A stretch of 22,211 nucleotides of DNA from a virus. Below are positions 14,291-21,853 of this stretch, one piece after another. Position 1 is the first letter of the stretch. Each line of letters starts with the position of its first letter. The notes beneath the pieces were generated by a model, which worked only from the letters and a program-made list of their open reading frames with translations, did not search any database and was not told the DNA's origin. The position numbers and the translations under genes were made by a program. The stretch covers positions 1 to 22,211 of IMG/VR virus record IMGVR_UViG_3300023084_000150. One strand, given 5' to 3'.

Positions 14291-15746
14291 TCTTGTTATC
14301 TCTAAGAAGAACGAAGTTTTTCTTACCGTAGAGGCAGAACCCTATATTAATCAGGAACTTGCGGACTATTTTACGTTCGATGTTCCTGGTGCGAAATTTA
14401 TGCCCCAGTATCGTAGTAAGTATTGGGACGGAAAGATTCGTTTGTTCTCTACTGCCAACGGAGAGATCTACGTCGGACTCTTAGACAAGATCGTTTCTTG
14501 GGCAAAGAAATGCAATTATACCGTGAGTTTCAAAGATAATAAATTCTACGGAACACCCTTCGAACGAAATGATAATATTTCAAAAGAAGGAGTAAAAGAT
14601 TATATTTCGTCCATTGCAAAACATAAACCCAGAGACTATCAGATTGAAGGTGTTTATGATGCGTTAAAGTACAATAGAAGACTTTTAATATCTCCAACTG
14701 CTTCTGGCAAATCTTTGATGATTTATTCAATTGTCAGATACTTTACTGAACATAACAAAAAGATTTTGCTTGTTGTACCAACCACTTCTCTGGTCGAACA
14801 AATGTTCAAAGACTTTGAAGACTATGGTTGGAATGCAGAACAGTACTGCCACAAGATCTATTCTGGTAGAGAGAAGTATGATAAACGCCAAGTTACTATT
14901 ACAACTTGGCAATCAATCTACAAGTTGGAGAAAAAGTTTTTTGCTGACTATGACGTTGTTGTAGGAGACGAAGCGCACCAATTTAAATCCAAGTCTCTTA
15001 TTGGCATCATGACCAAACTAAAAGACTGTAAGTATAGATATGGATTTACGGGAACTCTCGATGGATCACAAACACACAAATGGGTTTTAGAAGGACTCTT
15101 TGGACCTAGTTATAAAATTACTCAAACAGCAGAACTAATTGAAAAAGGACATCTATCAAAACTTGATATAAAAATTCTCTTATTAAAACACACTCCACAA
15201 AGTTTTAATACTTACGAAGATGAGATTAAATATCTTATCGGACATAACAGAAGAAATCATTTCATTAAAAATTTAGCCCTTCATTTAAAAGGCAACACTT
15301 TAATTCTCTACAACCGAGTGGAGAGTCATGGACAAATACTTTATGAAATGATAAATAGTGCTGCAGAAGATGGTCGGAGAGTGTTCTTCGTCCATGGTGG
15401 TGTAGACGCTTCCGAAAGAGAACAAGTTCGGGAGATCGTAGACAGCGAGTCAAATGCTATAATCGTTGCTTCATACGGAACATTCTCAACTGGCGTAAAC
15501 ATTCGAAATCTCCATAATGTTGTTTTTGCCTCTCCAAGCAAATCTAGAATTAGAAATCTACAATCAATAGGTAGAGTTCTTAGAAAAGGTAACAACAAAA
15601 CCAAAGCAGTATTATACGATGTCGCTGACGACATCACTTACCATCAAAGAAAAAATTACACACTCAATCATTTGATTGAACGAGTTAAAATTTACAATGA
15701 AGAAAACTTCAATTATGAATTTACACAAATAAAACTAAAAGATTAA
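14283..15746 (+). CDS. uvsW: UvsW RNA-DNA / DNA helicase
   Basis: UvsW is an SF2 helicase that unwinds R-loops and branched DNA. In T4 it shuts off origin-primed replication and supports recombination-dependent replication and fork regression. With the ATG at 14283 the product is 487 residues. An upstream TTG at 14256 is less likely, because homology starts at MTDLVISKKN and the ATG overlaps the uvsY stop. The N-terminal DNA-binding domain has YRSKYWDGKIRLF (43-55). Helicase motifs are Q-like RDYQ (117-120), Walker A SPTASGKS (137-144), DEAH (229-232), TGT (256-258) and motif VI QSIGRVLRKG (427-436). All look intact. Confidence 0.95.
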   Translation: MTDLVISKKNEVFLTVEAEPYINQELADYFTFDVPGAKFMPQYRSKYWDGKIRLFSTANGEIYVGLLDKIVSWAKKCNYTVSFKDNKFYGTPFERNDNISKEGVKDYISSIAKHKPRDYQIEGVYDALKYNRRLLISPTASGKSLMIYSIVRYFTEHNKKILLVVPTTSLVEQMFKDFEDYGWNAEQYCHKIYSGREKYDKRQVTITTWQSIYKLEKKFFADYDVVVGDEAHQFKSKSLIGIMTKLKDCKYRYGFTGTLDGSQTHKWVLEGLFGPSYKITQTAELIEKGHLSKLDIKILLLKHTPQSFNTYEDEIKYLIGHNRRNHFIKNLALHLKGNTLILYNRVESHGQILYEMINSAAEDGRRVFFVHGGVDASEREQVREIVDSESNAIIVASYGTFSTGVNIRNLHNVVFASPSKSRIRNLQSIGRVLRKGNNKTKAVLYDVADDITYHQRKNYTLNHLIERVKIYNEENFNYEFTQIKLKD

Positions 15747-15750
15747 TCCT

Positions 15751-16170
15751 ATGCATGAAGAAGAATTCTACGGAACTATTAAATTAATCTCTGGTGAAGA
15801 AATTTTTGCAGAGATTCTCCCCACCCAGGAAGGCAACCGTACTCTTCTGCTTCTTAGTGATCCTGTGCAAGTATCAACAGTCTCTCTTAGTACTACTGGA
15901 GTCGAAGGAGTTAAAATCGACCCATGGATTAAAAGTCAGAGTGACTCTATGATCGTAATCGATATGGATAAAGTCATCACTATTTTAGAAGCCGATGACG
16001 ACTCTGATATGACTCGTGCCTACAGGAAGTTTCTAAGACAAAGAGAAAGAGGCAGCAGTAAAACTAAAGTAAGTAAAAAAATGGGATACCTAGATTCGGT
16101 ATCCAACGCTCGTATTATGTTAGAAAGAATCTATAGAAGTAAAGAAGCTTCTACTGATTCTGAACTCTGA
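15751..16170 (+). CDS. Conserved-looking cyanophage protein with an Sm-like N-terminal half
   Basis: This is a 139-residue protein I cannot name with certainty. Its first ~80 residues form an alternating strand pattern starting GTIKLISGEEIFAEIL (8-23), resembling the first strands of Sm/LSm RNA-binding domains, followed by DPVQVSTV and SMIVIDMDKVITILE. The C-terminal half is basic and helical (RAYRKFLRQRERGSSKTKVSKK), then NARIMLERIYRS. It starts 4 bp after uvsW and so is cotranscribed with it. It ends just before the promoter gap leading to gp55. An RNA- or polymerase-related role is possible but unproven. Confidence 0.75.
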   Translation: MHEEEFYGTIKLISGEEIFAEILPTQEGNRTLLLLSDPVQVSTVSLSTTGVEGVKIDPWIKSQSDSMIVIDMDKVITILEADDDSDMTRAYRKFLRQRERGSSKTKVSKKMGYLDSVSNARIMLERIYRSKEASTDSEL

Positions 16171-16207
16171 CAGAGTAATTGTACACATATTCTGAAGCCT
16201 TGTCAAC

Positions 16208-16236
16208 TTGTCAGGATTAAGTTCATGTGATACAAT
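16208..16236 (+). promoter_or_regulatory. Host sigma-70-type promoter for the gp55 operon
   Basis: TTGTCA (16208-16213) and TACAAT (16231-16236) are separated by exactly 17 bp, with TGTGA just before the -10 (a near extended -10). A second TTGTCA at 16200-16205 forms a direct repeat. It lies in a 107-bp gene-free gap 42 bp before the gp55 ATG. This is the only good -35/-10 pair I found in the window. It would allow gp55 and the downstream overlapped genes to be made by unmodified host RNA polymerase before late transcription. Confidence 0.65.
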
Positions 16237-16277
16237 ATCTTCAAAGGAATTAGTTCCATTAAACAGGTAATTATGGC

Positions 16278-16823
16278 ATGGCAATTAGACCAACGACTAG
16301 AAAGAGATCCGAACATTATGTAAATAACAAACAATTTTTGGCTGCGGTCATTGAATTGAGAGATTTTTTTAATGAAGGTAAAAAACTCGGACATGAAAAC
16401 CATCGGGTCTCCATTAAATATTTCAAAGAACACAAAGATCGTATTGTAGCAACAAAATTCCGAAGGTGTTATGAATACCTAGGTGATTGTTTCTCCAAAA
16501 TTGGAAACCATTTGGCATACAAACCAAACTTCGTAAACTACATGTACCGCGAAGACATGGTTTCTGATGGCATTGAAAATTGTATTCAGTATATTTGCAA
16601 CTTCGATCCCGAAAAGTCTAATAATCCTTTTGCCTATTTCACTCAGATTATCCATTACGCTTTCCTCCGTCGTATTCAGAAGGAGAAAAAACAAATGGAA
16701 ATCAGAACTAAGATCATCGAGAGATCTGGATATGATGAAGTCTTCAGTGTAGATGATGACTTTGGAAACTCGGCCGATTACAACTCCATTAAAGACGCAG
16801 TACAATCTAAATTATACCAATGA
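16278..16823 (+). CDS. 55: Late-transcription sigma factor gp55
   Basis: gp55 is the small sigma-70-family factor that directs host RNA polymerase to TATAAATA late promoters. The product is 181 residues (T4: 185). YVNNKQFLAAVIE (14-26) matches T4 YVNNKELLQAIID. The sigma region 2-like core MVSDGIENCIQYICNFDPEKSNNPFAYFTQ (94-123) matches T4 [30 protein letters not shown] and is followed by FLRRIQKEKK. The C-terminus (KDAVQSKLYQ) lacks the SLDFLYE clamp-binding tail of T4. A nearby ATG at 16273 is in another frame and quickly stops. The stop overlaps the halogenase start (ATGA). Its own late boxes appear upstream of structural genes in this window. Confidence 0.93.
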   Translation: MAIRPTTRKRSEHYVNNKQFLAAVIELRDFFNEGKKLGHENHRVSIKYFKEHKDRIVATKFRRCYEYLGDCFSKIGNHLAYKPNFVNYMYREDMVSDGIENCIQYICNFDPEKSNNPFAYFTQIIHYAFLRRIQKEKKQMEIRTKIIERSGYDEVFSVDDDFGNSADYNSIKDAVQSKLYQ

Positions 16824-18127
16824 AAATTGCTATTATCGGTAAAGGGACTAGTGCCCTTGTGGCTTCTATGATTTTCCTCAGACGAGGACATCAGACTGAA
16901 CATTTTTACGATCCAGACCGACCATTTCTTCGAGTGGGGGAATCGACTACTCCACACATCTCGTGTTTGATGCGCGATGTTTTGGGTATGTGTATCGGCA
17001 CCTTTGTCGATGATGGTATTGTATCTTACAAGAATGGCGTACACTTCATTGATTGGGGTGTAGGCGGAGAGTTTACTCACCCATTCAACAGTAATCATAC
17101 TGCTTTCCATTTGGACAACCAGAGATGGAATCAGTATGTTATTGAACTGCTGGAAAAGAAGCGTGGAGTTAAGTTCCACCCAGAAGTTTATAACGGATAT
17201 GAAGTTGCTGAAGGTGAAACTCATATTACAATTAATGGCAAACCATTTGATTTTGTTGTAAATTGTAGTGGTTGGAATGAGGACGATAGTCAGTATGACG
17301 AACCTCTGATGCCTACGGTGAATGCAGCACTGCTTCACCATATTCCAACAATGGATCAGTACCATCATACTGTACACCGTGCAACTCCACATGGTTGGCA
17401 ATTCCAACTTCCATTCCCCGAACTCAACGGCGGCGAAAGTCACTGTGGTTATCTGTATAACGACCAAGAAACTACTGATGAGGAAGCGATTGCTGAACTC
17501 AAAAGAATGTATGGCGAGGATAAAGAGTTTAAACAGATCAAGTGGAAACCTCGTTATGCGAAAAACATGGTTGTCAGTAAGTGGGAGGCTTTGAACGGTA
17601 ACAGGCTGTTCTTCCTCGAACCACTTCAGGCTCTTTCTCTTGATTACTATAAACTTCTTTCTGAAGATATCTGTAATTTTGCTGAGAAGAGAGATTACCC
17701 TGCTTTGGTTACTGCCAATAGAAGGTTCCGTCAGGAAATGTTGGACTATCAGTATGCCTTGTCTCTCCATTATCAGTTTGGTTCAAAGTATGACACTCCT
17801 TTCTGGAATAGAGTTACTAAGATTGCCTCTGATAACTTGAGTAGACATCCAGTTACATGTGATGATGATCTCTTCTTCGATATGATGATGGTAGATACAA
17901 TGACTTCTGATGATCTTACCACCCCTTATCAATGGAAAGAACAAATTCGTCCAGAAGATTATGGGCCTAATAGACCTAATATTGGACACACATTAACGAA
18001 TGAGTGTATTGTTGGTGGATTTAATTACTTTGATACAAAGACTCTCTATTGTGGATTTAAACAAATCAGATTCTTAGAATTTGAAGAAAAGTACGACGGA
18101 CTGCCATGCAACTCTCAAAAGAACTAA
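16820..18127 (+). CDS. Flavin-dependent (tryptophan) halogenase-like protein
   Basis: This 435-residue protein resembles FAD-dependent tryptophan halogenases (PrnA/RebH, Pfam Trp_halogenase), which use FADH2, oxygen and halide to halogenate an aromatic substrate. Matching blocks: nucleotide-binding GKGTSA (7-12), VGESTTP (39-45), SYKNGVHFIDW (69-79) with K71 at the catalytic-lysine position, FVVNCSGW (145-152), HGWQFQLPF (191-199) at the WxWxIP position, and FLEPLQALS (265-273). Departures: WxF-x-LP instead of WxWxIP, and PLQA instead of PLES, which replaces the catalytic Glu and Ser of PrnA. It is about 100 residues shorter than PrnA. Chemistry and substrate are uncertain. It overlaps gp55 by 4 bp and heme oxygenase by 22 bp, so it sits within an operon of replication genes. 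Confidence 0.82.
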   Translation: MKIAIIGKGTSALVASMIFLRRGHQTEHFYDPDRPFLRVGESTTPHISCLMRDVLGMCIGTFVDDGIVSYKNGVHFIDWGVGGEFTHPFNSNHTAFHLDNQRWNQYVIELLEKKRGVKFHPEVYNGYEVAEGETHITINGKPFDFVVNCSGWNEDDSQYDEPLMPTVNAALLHHIPTMDQYHHTVHRATPHGWQFQLPFPELNGGESHCGYLYNDQETTDEEAIAELKRMYGEDKEFKQIKWKPRYAKNMVVSKWEALNGNRLFFLEPLQALSLDYYKLLSEDICNFAEKRDYPALVTANRRFRQEMLDYQYALSLHYQFGSKYDTPFWNRVTKIASDNLSRHPVTCDDDLFFDMMMVDTMTSDDLTTPYQWKEQIRPEDYGPNRPNIGHTLTNECIVGGFNYFDTKTLYCGFKQIRFLEFEEKYDGLPCNSQKN

Positions 18128-18771
18128 AGGAAGGGACTAAAAAGTCTCACTCTGCTGCGGAGAATACCCAATTCGTTGCTGCGTTTCTCCGCGGCATATT
18201 GGATGAAACGCAATATCGAAAACTGATTGCAAACTTCTACTTCATCTATTCTGCGATGGAGACAAGAATTGATCAGTTGCAAGATCATCCAGTTGTAAGT
18301 CAGATTAATCTTTCTGATCTAAAGAGAAAGAGTTCTTTGGAAAGGGATCTTTCTTATTACTATGGTCCCAATTGGAAAGAAAAAGTTTGCCCCTCTTTGG
18401 CGACACAACAATATGTGGATAGAATTTTGACGTGTCCCCCAGAATATCTGGTGGCACATCACTACACTCGTTACCTTGGAGATCTTTCTGGTGGACAAAT
18501 TCTGAAAGGAATTGCCAAAACAGCTTTAAATCCTCCCGAAGGACTTGGACTGGAATTCTATGAGTTCCCCAATATCGATGATGCCAAACTGTATAAGAAG
18601 TGTTATCGTGGTATATTGGATAACCTTCCCATCGATGATTCGATGATTAACGCTCTAGTCGCAGAGGCAAACTATGCCTTTAGATTGAACATGTATATGT
18701 TTGAAGAGTTTGAAGGTTCTGCTGGCAAGTCTTTACTTAACCTTATTATTAATTTCCTAAAACGTAGATGA
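18106..18771 (+). CDS. ho1: Heme oxygenase (biliverdin-forming), HO1 type
   Basis: This enzyme opens heme to biliverdin IX-alpha, CO and iron using ferredoxin, the first step to phycobilins. The 221-residue product has the cyanobacterial HO1 pattern: LKEGTKKSHSAAEN (7-20) with axial ligand His15, YRKLIANFYFIYSAME (37-52), HPVV (61-64), and the distal-helix motif YLGDLSGGQILKG (123-135). It ends soon after the core, slightly shorter than host HO1 (~240). It probably originated from a cyanobacterial host. Cyanophages often pair ho1 with a bilin reductase (pebS or pcyA); none is in this window. It overlaps the halogenase by 22 bp and gp47 by 4 bp, with no Shine-Dalgarno, so translation is likely coupled. 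Confidence 0.95.
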   Translation: MQLSKELKEGTKKSHSAAENTQFVAAFLRGILDETQYRKLIANFYFIYSAMETRIDQLQDHPVVSQINLSDLKRKSSLERDLSYYYGPNWKEKVCPSLATQQYVDRILTCPPEYLVAHHYTRYLGDLSGGQILKGIAKTALNPPEGLGLEFYEFPNIDDAKLYKKCYRGILDNLPIDDSMINALVAEANYAFRLNMYMFEEFEGSAGKSLLNLIINFLKRR

Positions 18772-19811
18772 AGGTTGCGATTATTACCGATACTCACTTC
18801 GGAGGGCGTAGGGGAAATAAAACGTTTCATGATTACTTTCAAAGATTCTATGAAGACGTTTTCTTTCCTACTCTAGAAGAGAGAGGAATCAAGGCGTGTA
18901 TCCATATGGGAGATGCATTTGATAATCGAAGGAGTGTTGACTTCTGGGCTCTAAACTGGGCAAAGAAACATGTATATAATCGATTTGCTGATTTAGATGT
19001 TAAGGTGTGGCAACTCGTTGGAAATCACGATGCCTATTACAAAAATACTAACGAGATCAACTCTATCGAGTCTCTTCTCGAAGACTATACCAATATCGTT
19101 CCCATTTCTTCTCCTGGTGATTACAAAGTAGGTGATCTAAATTTCTTTGCAATTCCCTGGATTTGTGCTGAGAATAGTGAGGAAACCTTTGAGAAAATGA
19201 AAAAGACCAAGGCAAAAGTTGTCTTTGGTCATCTAGAACTCAATGGATTCAAACTTCATCGCGGTAATGTTCAACAACACGGTGACGACAAAGATAAGTA
19301 CGAAAAGTTCGACTACGTTTTTTCTGGCCACTACCACACAAAGAGTAGTGATGGTCATGTCTTTTATCTCGGCAATCCATATCAACTCTATTGGAATGAT
19401 GTAGATGATGCTCGTGGATTTCATATCTTAGATACCGAAACCTTTGAGTTGGAGTTTATTCAAAATCCATATACCATCTTCGAAGTTATTCCTTATGAAG
19501 ATACTAAACCTGCCTTGTTCAATGCGAGTAAGTATAAAGACAAGATTGTAAAGGTAGTTGTTAGAAAGAAGTCTGACCAATTCCAGTTTGAACAGTTTAT
19601 TGATAAACTTTTCAAGGCGAATGTTCATGAACTCAAAATCATTGAGAATCTTTCTGTCAATGATGAGGAAGTGGATTTTGATGGCGAGAAAATAGAAGAC
19701 ACTGTGACTCTTCTGAATAAATATGTTGAAGACTCGGATTTTGATTTAGATAAAGATCGAGTTAAGAAACTTCTGGAAGAAGTTTATACGGAAGCTTGCG
19801 AAATGGTCTAA
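18768..19811 (+). CDS. 47: Recombination endonuclease subunit gp47 (Mre11/SbcD-like)
   Basis: gp47 is the nuclease partner of gp46. The complex resects DNA ends for recombination-dependent replication and degrades host DNA. The 347-residue calcineurin-like phosphoesterase shows DTH (8-10), GDAFDNR (48-54), GNHD (85-88), GH at 154-155 and SGHYH (186-190), all the metal-binding motifs of the Mre11 family. T4 gp47 is 339 residues. The start overlaps the heme oxygenase stop (ATGA), and the stop overlaps the next start (TAATG). Expression is probably from the gp55 promoter. Confidence 0.96.
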   Translation: MKVAIITDTHFGGRRGNKTFHDYFQRFYEDVFFPTLEERGIKACIHMGDAFDNRRSVDFWALNWAKKHVYNRFADLDVKVWQLVGNHDAYYKNTNEINSIESLLEDYTNIVPISSPGDYKVGDLNFFAIPWICAENSEETFEKMKKTKAKVVFGHLELNGFKLHRGNVQQHGDDKDKYEKFDYVFSGHYHTKSSDGHVFYLGNPYQLYWNDVDDARGFHILDTETFELEFIQNPYTIFEVIPYEDTKPALFNASKYKDKIVKVVVRKKSDQFQFEQFIDKLFKANVHELKIIENLSVNDEEVDFDGEKIEDTVTLLNKYVEDSDFDLDKDRVKKLLEEVYTEACEMV

Positions 19812-20068
19812 TGTTCATTCTGGCCTTGGATGAAGAGTCTGGAGACGGCGCATATGCCGTTACCGATGATGAAGGAGACAAGGCTCTCTATATCTTCGAA
19901 GAAGAGGATGATGCGGAAAGATTTATTGTTCTTCTCGAAGCAGATGATTATGTACCCCTCAGAGTTGTAGAAATCGACAAAGAGGTCGCCATAAAGACAT
20001 GTGAGTTGTATAATTATAAGTATGTAATCATTACACCAGAAGATTGTGTAATACCTCCTAAAGAATGA
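19811..20068 (+). CDS. Small acidic DUF3110-like protein between gp47 and gp46
   Basis: The product is 85 residues from the ATG at 19811, which shares one base with the gp47 stop (TAATG); an upstream TTG at 19796 would add five residues. The pattern FILALDEES...LYIFEEEDDAERFIVLLEADDY...VVEID resembles cyanobacterial DUF3110 proteins (LLFN...EDDA.RYA.LLEAQDF...VE.ID), a family shared by cyanobacteria and their phages and of unknown function. Family assignment is from memory of the pattern. It lies between the two subunits of the recombination nuclease and overlaps gp46 by 4 bp (ATGA). Confidence 0.75.
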   Translation: MFILALDEESGDGAYAVTDDEGDKALYIFEEEDDAERFIVLLEADDYVPLRVVEIDKEVAIKTCELYNYKYVIITPEDCVIPPKE

Positions 20069-21783
20069 TTAAGTTTGAAAAAATTCGATGGAAGAACTTT
20101 CTCTCTACGGGTAATAGTTTCACTGAAATCGATTTAGTTAAGGCGAAAACAAATCTAATTGTAGGTACTAACGGTGCGGGGAAGTCCACTATTTTGGACG
20201 CCCTGACTTTTGCGTTGTATAATAAACCATTCCGTAAAATTTCTAAGACTCAACTAGTTAACTCAGTCAACGAGAAAGACTGTCTGGTTGAGATTGAATT
20301 CTCTATTCATAATAAAGAATATAAGATTGTCCGAGGCATCAAACCAAATCTTTTTGAGATCTGGGTTGATGATCGTATGCAGGATCAGTTCCCAAGTGCA
20401 ACGGATCAACAGAAGTATCTTGAAGAAAATATTCTTAAGTTAAACTATAAGTCTTTTACTCAGACAGTCATCCTGGGATCTGCCACGTTTGTTCCCTTCA
20501 TGCAGTTATCTGCTGCTCATCGTAGAGACATTGTTGAGGATCTCCTTGACATTCGTATCTTCTCTGACATGAGTAATATTTTGAAGGAGAGAATTAGATC
20601 CAATAACGAACTTGTCAGGCAACTTACGATCAAGAAAGATATGGTCGAAGACAAGATCGAGATGCAAAAAGATTTCATTGAAGATCTAGATAAACGAGGC
20701 AAAGAAAGTATTGGAAAAAAACAAGAGAAGATAAAAGAACTTCTTGTTCTTTCTAAAAATTTGCAAGAAGAAAATATTAAGAATCAAAAAATCATTGAAA
20801 CTGAACTTCAAGTAGAGGCCGATTCTTTATCTAAATCTGACGCAACTCTTAAAAAACTTTCTTCTATCAGATCAAAACTGCAACAAAAGATGCAGAACTT
20901 GACTGAAGATCATAAGTTTTTTAAAGATAATTCGGTTTGCCCTACCTGCGAACAAGATATTGAAGAACAGTTTCGCTTAAATAAAATTGGGGATATTGAA
21001 AGTAAAGCCAAAGAGCTTAACGATGCATATAATGATCTGAAATCAACAATTGCTTTAGAACAATCTAAAGACAAGAGATTCTCAGAACTATCCTCGCAGA
21101 TCTCTGAGATAAACTATGGCATTTCTACCAACAATACAAAGATTACTGAGTACCAACGTCAGACTTCAGAACTCGAAGGTGAAATTCAAAGAACTACCAA
21201 CCAAATTGAAAATCGAAATTCTGAACGAAGCAAACTACGGGATCTTGAAAATGAATTGTTGAGTTGCGAAGAAGAGAGATCTAAAGAGTCGGAAGATAAA
21301 ACATACTTAGAGTTTGCCCAGTCCTTGATGAAAGACAGTGGCGTAAAGTCAAAAATCATCAAGAGATACCTTCCCATCATGAATAAGCAGATCAATGATT
21401 ATCTGCAAAAGATGGACTTCTTTGTTAACTTTACTCTAGATGAAGAATTCAAAGAAAGTATCAAGTCGCCTATTCACGAAGACTTCTCATACGAGTCCTT
21501 CTCTGAAGGTGAAAAAATGCGAATTGATCTTGCTCTTTTGTTTACTTGGCGAGATATTGCTAAGATGAGAAACTCTTCATCCACAAATCTTTTGATCTTG
21601 GATGAAATCTTTGATAGTTCTTTGGACGCCCAGGGCACAGACTTCTTTACTGTCCTTATTCGGTATATTATCAAAGACGCCAATATCTTTGTGATCTCTC
21701 ATAAAACTGAAGAACTAACCGATAAATTCGAAAACTTAATTACCTTCGACAAGGTATCTGGATTCAGTAAGGTGGTCAGTTGA
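20065..21783 (+). CDS. 46: Recombination endonuclease subunit gp46 (Rad50/SbcC-like ATPase)
   Basis: gp46 is the SMC-like ATPase that works with gp47. The 572-residue product (T4: 560) contains Walker A VGTNGAGKST (33-42), a Q-loop region TQTVILGSATFVPF (132-145), and an antiparallel coiled coil from about 165 to 420. The zinc hook CPTC (292-295) sits at the coiled-coil apex. The ABC signature is FSEGEKMR (479-486), Walker B LLILDE (509-514), D-loop SSLD (518-521) and an ISHK H-loop near the end. All motifs appear intact. It is the last gene of the overlapped cluster and is followed by a hairpin at 21785. Confidence 0.96.
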   Translation: MIKFEKIRWKNFLSTGNSFTEIDLVKAKTNLIVGTNGAGKSTILDALTFALYNKPFRKISKTQLVNSVNEKDCLVEIEFSIHNKEYKIVRGIKPNLFEIWVDDRMQDQFPSATDQQKYLEENILKLNYKSFTQTVILGSATFVPFMQLSAAHRRDIVEDLLDIRIFSDMSNILKERIRSNNELVRQLTIKKDMVEDKIEMQKDFIEDLDKRGKESIGKKQEKIKELLVLSKNLQEENIKNQKIIETELQVEADSLSKSDATLKKLSSIRSKLQQKMQNLTEDHKFFKDNSVCPTCEQDIEEQFRLNKIGDIESKAKELNDAYNDLKSTIALEQSKDKRFSELSSQISEINYGISTNNTKITEYQRQTSELEGEIQRTTNQIENRNSERSKLRDLENELLSCEEERSKESEDKTYLEFAQSLMKDSGVKSKIIKRYLPIMNKQINDYLQKMDFFVNFTLDEEFKESIKSPIHEDFSYESFSEGEKMRIDLALLFTWRDIAKMRNSSSTNLLILDEIFDSSLDAQGTDFFTVLIRYIIKDANIFVISHKTEELTDKFENLITFDKVSGFSKVVS

Positions 21784-21784
21784 C

Positions 21785-21805
21785 AAAGGGGCACAAAGCC
21801 CCTTT
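21785..21805 (+). terminator. GC-rich hairpin after gene 46, possible terminator
   Basis: This is a perfect 8-bp stem, AAAGGGGC (21785-21792) and GCCCCTTT (21798-21805), with loop ACAAA, two bases after the gp46 stop. The T-run is short (three T within the stem, then CC), so termination may be partial, or the hairpin may protect the mRNA 3' end. Confidence 0.6.
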
Positions 21806-21853
21806 CCTGATCCGTCAAACCGTGCAATGATAGGATCAATTCAGGAACACTAG

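Noticed and set aside
16171-16190. ACTCT-GAC-AGAGT hairpin after the 139-residue gene
   Set aside because: Stem of five bp without a T-run; too weak to call a terminator.
16778-17770. Minus-strand frame of 330 codons opposite the halogenase
   Set aside because: The plus-strand protein has clear family motifs and overlaps both neighbours; the antisense product shows none.
21780-21785. Perfect TTGACA at the gp46 stop codon
   Set aside because: No -10 element lies 16-18 bp downstream; that region is the 3' arm of the hairpin.
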